A DNA stretch of 64,000 nucleotides. Origin: Chinchilla lanigera. Lineage: Eukaryota; Chordata; Mammalia; Rodentia; Chinchillidae. Below are positions 57,146 through 64,000 of the stretch, in pieces (position 1 is the stretch's first letter; every line of letters starts with the position of its first letter). The notes under the pieces were generated by a model. It ran no database searches and had not been told where the DNA came from. It worked only from the letters and a program-made list of their open reading frames with translations. The stretch lies in contig NW_004955470.1 of NCBI RefSeq assembly GCF_000276665.1, forward strand, positions 849,220 to 913,219, given 5' to 3'. The translations under genes and the position numbers were made by a program.

Positions 57146-57173
57146 AGATTCGTGCATAGCCGGCACCACTGTG
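57146..57173 (-). other. RSS with a weak nonamer
   Basis: The heptamer CACAGTG (57167-57173) is perfect. At 12-bp spacing the nonamer reads CACGAATCT (57146-57154), a poor match to ACAAAAACC. Confidence 0.7.
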
Positions 57174-57660
57174 GGTGGCCACCCGCAGTCATGCATGCAG
57201 TAATATTCCCCAGAGTGCCCTGGCTCCACAGGGCTGATGCGCAAGACATAGCTGGTTCCACTTCCTTTGCTACTGAACCTGGCTCGGACACCGGGAGCCA
57301 AAGTGGTGACATGAGATATAAGGGGTTCAAGTCTTTGGCCAAGTTTAATTCGGATCCAAGACATCTCGCTGTGTACATCAGCGCTGGCTTGACAGGAGAT
57401 GGAGATGGTCTCCCCTGGAGATGCAGACAAGGAGGCTGGGGTCTGGGTCAGGATGATGTCTGCATTCACAGCTAAAGAGTAAAGAAAAAAGACTTGGCAT
57501 TTACAGTGCACGGCATTGGGCATTGTTATGCACCAAGCAGCAGCTGTCTTCAACTAGGACCCAGGGCTTGCTGAACTGGCCTCTCCCGGGGGCCGCCCTC
57601 CTCACCTGCTCTCCAGAAAGCCACACTCCAAAGAAGCCACACCGGAGCCACCGGGGACAT
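57174..57660 (-). CDS. Ig kappa V gene, highly divergent, open
   Basis: Leader exon 57606-57660 encodes MSPVAPVWLLWSVAFWRA with a GTGAGG donor. V exon 57174-57471 follows a TTTAG acceptor and gives A-V-N-A then [17 protein letters not shown]. Both invariant Cys and the framework 2 Trp are present, and no stop or frameshift is seen. Framework 2 is W-I-R-I-K-L-G-Q-R-L-E-P-L-I where other V kappa have W-Y-Q-Q-K-P-G-Q, so the Tyr and Gln that normally contact VH are lost. Framework 3 is R-F-S-S-K-G-S-G-T-S-Y with E-P-G-H-S-G-E before Y-Y-C. CDR3 germline is MHDCGWPP with an extra Cys. IGKV5 (human) or IGKV17-type (mouse) are the nearest named subgroups I can suggest, weakly. With its weak nonamer it may be an open but rarely used segment. 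Confidence 0.88.
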
Positions 57661-57708
57661 GCTGGCAGGGCGTGGTCAGAGCCTGGGTAGTGCACAAGGC
57701 GCCAGACC

Positions 57709-57714
57709 TTTATA
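57709..57714 (-). promoter_or_regulatory. TATA-like box
   Basis: TATAAA in coding sense lies 49 bp upstream of the leader ATG and between it and the octamer-like site. Confidence 0.6.
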
Positions 57715-57746
57715 GGGATGGCTTGGGGGTTGTGTGAGGAGGAGAC

Positions 57747-57754
57747 ATGCAAAA
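57747..57754 (-). promoter_or_regulatory. Octamer-like site
   Basis: ATGCAAAA (coding TTTTGCAT), one base off the octamer, lies 87 bp upstream of the leader ATG. Confidence 0.65.
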
Positions 57755-57759
57755 CAGAG

Positions 57760-59860
57760 GCCCCAAGAGAAAGGCTGACAGTCTTATGAGTCTTCATCCA
57801 GTTTGGTCCATTCAACCTCCTCCAAGGAACCTGACAGCCATGGCTTTGGAGGCCATGCGGACCCACCATCAAAGGTGAGCACTACTTTGTATGGCAGACA
57901 GGGGTGGTGCTGATGCCAGAGGACTTCCTGGGAATGCGGTGCAGGTCCTCAAGACTCTGACTCAGGGTCCTAAGACAGCAGCCCTGTATGAAGCCAGGGT
58001 GAATTTGTCCCTGAATTCAGAGTAAGAGGGGGACAAAGCCTACTGATAGTGTCATCCAGACATTAGTGCGAGTGTTGAAATATCACTACATCCCATTAAT
58101 ATATGCAATTATAACATGTTAATAAAGCATAATTTAAAGGAAGAAATTGTCAGTCCTTTTTGCCCTTTCTTGCTGGAGTTCACCCCAGCTTGGTCGGATC
58201 ATTTGGAGCTCAGAGGATCCAATGAGCTGCCCGGACAGAGCCTGGGGAATCCAGGAGGTGAAGATGTGTCCCCTGTTACTCACCCCTACCATTTTCCTCT
58301 CACAGAAGACTCTCTCCCTACCCCTGCTACCTATCACCCCCTGCCTGCAGCATCTTCAACGCCCACCACTGACTTCACTATCAAAATCGGCCCTCCTTCC
58401 TTTGCCTGGCAATTCCTTCTGGCCTCTGCACCTTTCTCTCCCTTCACGTTTTGCCTTCAAAGAGTTGCCTACACTTGAACCCCGCTTCCTTGCGTCCTTT
58501 GCTCTTCCATCCACTACAACCAGCCTTCTGCCTTCACCACATGATGGAAATGGTAAATTATCACCGCCAGATCAGCCGGACGAAGCAGTCACCAGCTCCA
58601 GCATCTTAACCTTCTCTTAAGGGCCAGACACTATCGCTCACTGCCCTCCTAAAATGTTCCCCTTTTGTTTGTGTGAACCTGTCCTCAGTTCTTCTACCTG
58701 CCCAATTGCTCTTTCTTTTACTGTCTAGGATTTTTCTGTCTGCCCTGTGAATGTTGGAGAAGTCCCAGCAATCTCACATCCATCCTCTTCTCATTCTTCT
58801 TTGCCTCAAGTGGCTGACACATGTGAAGAGTCACTTGCTGGTAATCATGGTTATGAGCTGGACAAGGGTCTGCGAGGGGCTCTGTGTGGGAAGCTGAGTC
58901 TGTGATCCTTGGAAATTAACCTCAACTGAGCCTGAGGAAAGTCTCTCACTGTGATTCATTAATATTTCATGGATATACAGATGCTTCATGACTTCTACCT
59001 CAATAAATCCACTATACTTTGAACATACCATAAGTGGGAAAATGCATGGAATCTTGTACATCTAATCTACTGGACACTGTGACTTAGCTTCACCTGTCTT
59101 ACATGTGCTCAGAATACCTACATCAGCCTACACTTGGGCAAAGTCATCTAACACCCACCTGTTTCATAACGAAGTGTTATCTCATGTGCACACACCAGGG
59201 GGGTTTATGGACATGACAGGATGCAAAAATACAAAGCATGATGTCCAAGCACTGCGGGCAATGCTGTGGTGGTTGCTTCCCCTTTTGATCATGTGGCTAC
59301 CTGGTAGCTGCTGCTGCCCAGCATAGCAGAGAGTATCCCACGGAACAGTGTCTGGCCAGGAAAAGACCAAAAGTCAAACTCCGAAGTATGGTTTCTACTG
59401 ACCGCATACTGTTTCCACACCAGCAATAAGTCAGAAATCATAATTTGACCCACTGAAGCTGGGGACTCTGCAATCTTTGTTAAGTACAAGATCATTGGGT
59501 GAACTGCTGCTTCCATTTGATGCCATCTAAAAGACGTGGATCCAGAACTCAGTCCAGAGGTCCAGGGAACACATGCAACCCTCCTCCTGAGGGCCCTGCC
59601 TCTGAGAGCTGCTCTGCAGCCATGGCAGAGACAGGACGGCAGGAACGACCCACTGAGTGACCTCAGCCACCCTCAGTGTCACTGTCCACAGGAATGCAGG
59701 ACAGTCGCTGTCACATTGTGAGGGTGACAGTCCCAGGAAACATCAAGAGGAGGAGTCTGGGACAGGTTGGGGTGTGAGTGTAGAAAGGAAAACTGCAGGT
59801 GCGCATGTGGTGCGGGGAGTTAGAGAGGAAGGACTCCTTTGTTCATGGGCTTTATACACA
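57760..59860. other. Intergenic without V segments
   Basis: There is no V exon, leader or octamer-RSS pair. The pyrimidine-rich frames at 58116-58620 show no domain. The sequence is unassigned. Confidence 0.45.
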
Positions 59861-59865
59861 CCGAC

Positions 59866-59914
59866 TCACGCACGCACGCACGCACGCACGCACGCATGCA
59901 CGCATGCATGCACA
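59866..59914. repeat. ACGC/ATGC microsatellite
   Basis: A (CGCA)n array grades into GCATGCA units. It is CpG-rich. Confidence 0.95.
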
Positions 59915-60044
59915 TACACCCTGGATTCAGGGACCGTTGGAGGGGAAAGCAGAGACATACTTGGAATACTTGCATCTTCCAGGGTGGAGCTGGGCCTGCA
60001 GGAAACATTAATCAGCGCAGCCAGAAACCAGAGATCTTTTCTAA

Positions 60045-60135
60045 GCTCAGTTTGTAAAGTCTTGGGCAAGTCACTTCCCTATTCTAAACTTAGGTGCTTT
60101 TTTTTTCCTTTGATAATGAGGAAATCGAACCTCTT
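60045..60135 (-). mobile_element. Probable MIR SINE fragment
   Basis: 'GTCTTGGGCAAGTCACTTCC' followed by 'GATAATGAGGAAAT' resembles the MIR core (cttgggcaagttacttaacctc...). It is degraded. Confidence 0.6.
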
Positions 60136-60985
60136 GGTCTCGCAGACTCCTCCCAGTTCCTCATCCCCTGAGACTGTAAATTAAGCAACATCAGTTTCCA
60201 TTGGAAACGCTGCACGTACCCATTTTAGCCACAAGAGGGAGACACGTGATCGCTCCATGGCTGAGATTTTAATTTAGTTCTTTATTGTAGATTTGGCCGC
60301 TAGAGGACACTCCTGTTCCGCATGTACAGCTGACTAAAGCAGCAAAAAGGAATACCTGAATTTTTAGATTTTCCAAACCTGTGATTGTCAGAGACAGGCA
60401 GGGGCAAGACGCCCTTGCCGTTTTAACAATAATTTATTAAAAACTTTAAGAGTAAAAAGTGTATATCATCTAATTCCTATAGAACATATACTGTATAAGG
60501 AAAAGTACTTAAAAAATAATCTCTAATTATTTCAGAGATTAAATAAGAGAACGCACCTCCCATCCCCCCATAGAGAGGTCTGGTCAGGCCCACCCCACCC
60601 TGCACGCTGCGAGGACAAAGACTGCTTCATTAAAAATGTTTTCTTCCTCCCTCCGACCACCCTAAAGACCCAGCCCAGAGCACGGGACAAGCATCATGGC
60701 GAAGTCCCCTTGGGTGGGGAAGTAGGTGACACCCACACCATCTGAGGAGTGCTGAGTAGAGCAGAAACACCGCCCAGCTCCGTTTAGACAGGAGTCTCCG
60801 CTTCTCTTTCGGCCTCAGCAGTGAAGCCAGGACTCAGCGAGGCTTCCATCTTCAAGGCGCCATGTAAAACGCAGCCGCCCACCCTCGCTCCTGGGAGCCC
60901 TCCATTGCCCATGACGTCATCACTCGGCGTCATTGGCCCATGATGCAGTTCTTCAGCTACCGGTCTTTACTTCTGTGTTCATCAA
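60136..60985. other. GC-richer unassigned patch with CRE-like and CCAAT motifs
   Basis: Around 60900-60945 are TGACGTCA (CRE palindrome) and a CCAAT box (ATTGG on plus). On the minus strand a frame of about 50 codons is open from an ATG near 60928 (start M-T-P-S-D-D-V-M-G-N-G-G) to TAA near 60785, followed by about 350 bp with AATAAA near 60435. I do not recognise the peptide. It could be a terminal exon, an old pseudogene or chance. Confidence 0.35.
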
Positions 60986-60989
60986 CTCA

Positions 60990-61385
60990 ATTATTTGCAC
61001 AGGGAAATGGAAAGTGTGGTGTAAAATCGATCCCAGACCCCCAGCCTTTTGTCTTTGCCGTTAGATGCTATCTGCTGCAGTGTGAAGGTGCCCGCCCACC
61101 AGTTCAGGTGCTGCCAGCCTAGTGGTATTAAGAGGCAGGCCCCTCAGGAGATGATTACGCCAGGAGGTCTCTGCCTTGGAGAATAAGATCAGGAGCCGCA
61201 TACCCGGGCCCCTCTTGCCTTCCACCTTCCGCCACATGAAGACATAGCACTTACGTATAGCACTGGAAGATGTAGCCTTCACATCACCATCTTAGAAAAA
61301 GACAAAGGATCCTCCCAGATACCAATGCTGCCAGTGCCTTGACCTTGGACTTCTTAGCCTCCAGAACTGTAAGAAATAAATTCTC
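60990..61385 (+). mobile_element. LTR-like old repeat
   Basis: 'TAGATGCTATCTGCTGCAGT', 'GAAGGTGCCCGCCCACCAGT', 'GCCTTCCACCTTCCGCCACA' and 'CTTGACCTTGGACTTCTTAG' followed by 'CCTCCAGAACTGTAAGAAAT' and AAATT match the familiar pattern of an old mammalian LTR of the MaLR kind. Confidence 0.65.
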
Positions 61386-61404
61386 AGCTCAAATGCCCAG
61401 GAAA

Positions 61405-61858
61405 AGGGAGATGTGGGTTTTTATACAATGGAATGCTACTGTGCCATAGAGAAGGATAAGCTTGAGACAGTTCTAGCTAAAGAGAGACACTTTAGGACCA
61501 CACTCTTAAATGAAATAAATCAGACACACACATGTAAACACCACTTTGTTTCTTTGGTGTGAGAAACCAAAAGTGAAAATAAGGATGGAAATGCACAATA
61601 GATACTGTAAGATAGAAAGAAAGAAAATGTTCAAATGGGAAGAGGAACTATGGAGAGAGGAGGGGAAAAGAAAAAAAAGGAAAAAAAATGGAACAAAGTT
61701 TTTATAAATAAGGAGAGGGGGAAGTTGAAGGGAGGGTAGAGGAATGGATAAAAAAGAATCAGTTACATCATGCACGGGTACAAATTCCCTATGATGAGTG
61801 TAATCACTATGTACACCTAACATGCACCCGAAAACTTAATGAAAAAAAAAGAAATTCT
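61405..61858 (+). mobile_element. L1 3' end, 5' truncated
   Basis: 'TATACAATGGAATGCTACTG', 'GCCATAGAGAAGGATAAGCT', 'CACACTCTTAAATGAAATAA', then a G/A-rich 3' UTR and a poly-A tail at about 61842-61852. This is the 3' end of a rodent-type LINE-1. Confidence 0.8.
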
Positions 61859-61859
61859 G

Positions 61860-62400
61860 TAATTCTGTTCTTTACCAAGTGTGCTGTCTGTGGTATCGGG
61901 TTGGAGCAGCGCAGATAGGACGCTGTCCTCTGGAGATGCTGCAGCCCGTGCAAGCGTGTGCGGCGCACTTTTTCCTGCAGGTCGGAGCAGGCATGTGTGC
62001 CCGCCCGGAACTCGAAACAGTCGGGAGGGAATAGACGGACTGCAAGCTCTGAGCACAGAGGCAGTTCCCGCACAGGTAAGCACCGTGCACGGGGGAGTCC
62101 ATGCAGCCAGCCAGGGGCGGTGAGCTGCATCTCGGTAGGATCCTGGCAACTGTGGGAGAGGCAGAGGTTTGCATCTTGATGGGCACCGGGGGTTCTGGTT
62201 CTGTGCACAGCACAGATGATCTGTGCAGCCTCCCAGGAGTTTTTCACAAACTAGGCACGCGGGGTAAGGAAAGGCGGCCCAGGGGTCGCTCTTGCAAATT
62301 CCTTCTAGTCTGACTGCAGGTGCCAAGTTGCACAACGCCTGCAGAGAATCCACCACCAGTGAACTGGGAAAGACAGATGGAAATATCTTACGTTTAATTT
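61860..62400. other. GC-rich patch, no gene supported
   Basis: Several long overlapping frames exist (minus 61817-62356, 179 codons; plus 61881-62123). None shows a domain I recognise, and none has a repeat-free start. The patch may be part of a decayed gene or CpG-rich DNA. Confidence 0.35.
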
Positions 62401-62800
62401 CAAAAATTTAAATGTACACTAATGTAAATAAGGAAAAACCCAGTAAATATCTAAATACCTTAACTAACCAGGAACTTGATATATAACCACAGTGTGGCGT
62501 GGTTGTAGGCTAAATCCATAAACATTTCATGAGAGACATTATCTAATCCCCATAACTCTGCTGGATGTGTTTCAAGCCACAAATTTCCATGTGCGCTGTG
62601 CTTTCAGGAGGGTGAAAAGCTTGTTTGCCTTGTCATATAAAGGCCAGTATTACCAGCTGCAGATGCTTAAACAGAAGACTAAGCTGAAAGAGAAACATGA
62701 TATTGGGCTTCAGCTGGTGGGAAGGGCATTCAGCAGGATGTATGATTTATTTGACATTATTCCAAATGATAGCACTAGTTGAAAGGATGAAATTTACTGG
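62401..62800. other. Unassigned, AT-rich
   Basis: A plus-strand frame at 62567-62782 contains a Lys/Gln-rich helix-like stretch (Q-M-L-K-Q-K-T-K-L-K-E-K) that I do not recognise. It may be a pseudogene scrap. Confidence 0.3.
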
Positions 62801-62804
62801 GCAT

Positions 62805-63165
62805 TATGGCTTGAATGTGTGCCCCAAAATTTATGTGTTAAGAACTTCATCCCTAATAAGCAGTCTTAGGAAGGGGAGCATTGGGGGAGATGTTTAGGCC
62901 ACAGGGACTCTGTCATTATAAATGCATTAATACCACTACTTTTCTGCGGACTTGTTAGGGCTTGTGGGATTGGGTTCGCTCCCTCTGCTCCTCTGTTCTT
63001 CTGCCACGTGAAGAACAATGTTCCTCCCTTCTGGGGGACGCAGTGCTCACGGCCCCATCTTGGGAAAGGAATCTGACCCCCATCAGACCCCAAATCTGTC
63101 TCCCTGATCTTGGACTCCCAGCGCCCAGAACTGTGAGGCATAAATTTCAATTTATAAATTGCTCA
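62805..63165 (+). mobile_element. MaLR-type LTR
   Basis: 'ATTATGGCTTGAATGTGTGC', 'CCCAAAATTTATGTGTTAAG', 'AACTTCATCCCTAATAAGCA', 'CTTCTGCCACGTGAAGAACA', 'TCTTGGACTCCCAGCGCCCA', 'GAACTGTGAGGCATAAATTT'. It is a near-complete solitary LTR of an old mammalian family. Confidence 0.75.
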
Positions 63166-63171
63166 GTCTAA

Positions 63172-63262
63172 AGGGGCCAGGATTTAGCTCAGTGACACAG
63201 TGCCTGCCTGGCACACGTATGGTCCTGAGTTTGATTCCCAGTACCCCCAAAAAAAGTCTTTA
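63172..63262 (+). mobile_element. Diverged ID SINE
   Basis: 'GGGGCCAGGATTTAGCTCAG', 'GTGCCTGCCTGGCACACGTA', 'GGTCCTGAGTTTGATTCCCA', then a short A-rich tail. It sits directly after the LTR. Confidence 0.88.
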
Positions 63263-63264
63263 AA

Positions 63265-64000
63265 TAAATTTTTCAGTCTATAGCATTTATGATATAACAG
63301 TATAGAACAGACAAACAGCCTGGTAAACAGTTTTTTATTCTACACACTGATAAAATTCCTTATAAGTAGAACCATCCAGTCACTGACAAGGGACCCATGA
63401 GCAGAGGACCCATGAGCAGGTGGTTTGAGGAACAGACTATGATGGGGCATACAGGATCCTACTGGAAGGAGATAATTCCATAACCACATGTCAGGAACTG
63501 TATGAGTTTCTCATTGTGTTTTTCCTTTCCCCTCCCTTTATTAAATCAAGAACCTGACTATTCTGATACCTGGAGAAGGTGTGCATTAAGGCCAAAAAAA
63601 GAAAAACTTTCTCTCCAAAAGCACAAACTGAAAGAAAAAAGAACTTGCAGGACTACAGAAAAGGAAAAAAAAAAAAAAAAAAAGCAGAAAGGCGGGTTTA
63701 TTTACTGTGTTACCTGGCAGGAGAGGAGACACTTTCAGTACTCAAAGAAGCAGCACAGCAGAATTTCCCTCCCGCAGTACTAATGAAATTAGTAGCAAGT
63801 AAAATGTAAAATCAAAACAAACTGACTGAGCAATCAAACAAGGAAAGGGCCATAACCCATACAACAGAGTCCAAAACAAAACAAAAAGGCAACAAAGAAC
63901 TGGTGGCCAAAGGTGAGGAAATAAAATTCAGGGGGAAAAAGAAAAACAGAGCAGGACAGCAGTGCTCAGTAACCCACTTCCGGCCCCACCATCCACACCA
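63265..64000. other. Intergenic, nothing recognised
   Basis: There is a poly-A run at about 63665-63683 and A-rich sequence. No gene or V segment is seen. Confidence 0.45.

Noticed and set aside
61817..62356. 179-codon minus-strand frame
   Set aside because: It is GC-rich, with several equally long frames on both strands, no domain and a 3' end running into an L1 poly-A tail; coding is not supported.
62567..62782. 71-codon plus-strand frame with a Lys-rich helix
   Set aside because: It is short, single and unrecognised. It may be a pseudogene scrap, but nothing supports a gene call.
1..64000. J kappa segments, C kappa exon, kappa enhancers
   Set aside because: I looked for a 23-RSS with a following F-G-x-G-T coding stretch and for a C kappa exon and found neither. 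The window lies within or at the edge of the V cluster.
1..64000. CRISPR arrays, bacterial operons, riboswitches
   Set aside because: Intron-containing Ig genes, SINEs and LINEs show this is mammalian DNA; the repeats present are microsatellites or transposons.

Overview
This window is mammalian germline DNA from an immunoglobulin kappa variable (IGKV) cluster. Every V segment is read on the minus strand, and no J segment, C exon or ordinary multi-exon gene is recognisable. The interspersed repeats point to a rodent: tRNA-derived ID SINEs with a clean A/B-box-like head and an 'AGAAAAACC' tail, and B1-like (7SL-derived) SINEs with an internal repeat. The ID form differs from the squirrel type as I remember it. 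A beaver/kangaroo-rat type rodent is only a guess.

Ten V segments are complete enough to place both exons, and two more survive only as relics. Six have open leader and V exons: 14677-15206 (IGKV3-like), 19581-20051 (IGKV1-like), 33765-34240 (IGKV1-like), 41496-42039 (IGKV3-like), 45872-46438 (divergent) and 57174-57660 (divergent, odd framework 2). Four are two-exon pseudogenes: 2027-2494, 25005-25470, 36788-37450 and 50742-51472. The relics are an orphan leader exon with promoter at 12732-12885 and a truncated V at about 30145-30489. Each complete V has the expected order, read leftwards: octamer (ATTTGCAT or variant), leader exon, short intron, V exon, then a 12-type recombination signal (heptamer, spacer, nonamer).

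The intergenic DNA is largely paralogous blocks. Positions 1-4060 match 23011-27170. Positions 17500-22700 match 31700-35200. Positions 13315-15800 match 38930-42620, and 7085-7560 matches 37740-38580. The 3' flank of the IGKV1-like unit recurs at 1, 23011, 28361 and 35450. The left two thirds therefore grew by repeated duplication of IGKV1-like and IGKV3-like cassettes, followed by decay, deletion and transposon insertion. The right third (about 45-58 kb) holds single divergent V segments, and 57.8-64 kb holds only old repeats and a few unrecognised GC-richer patches. That could be a locus edge or a long gap.

Mobile DNA includes several ID SINEs with clear target duplications (one splits a V leader exon), B1-like SINEs, L1 fragments, MaLR/MLT-like LTRs, MIRs, a pogo/Tigger transposase fossil (8610-9140) and a 170-bp hAT-type element (28454-28623) that can be dated against three paralogous empty sites.
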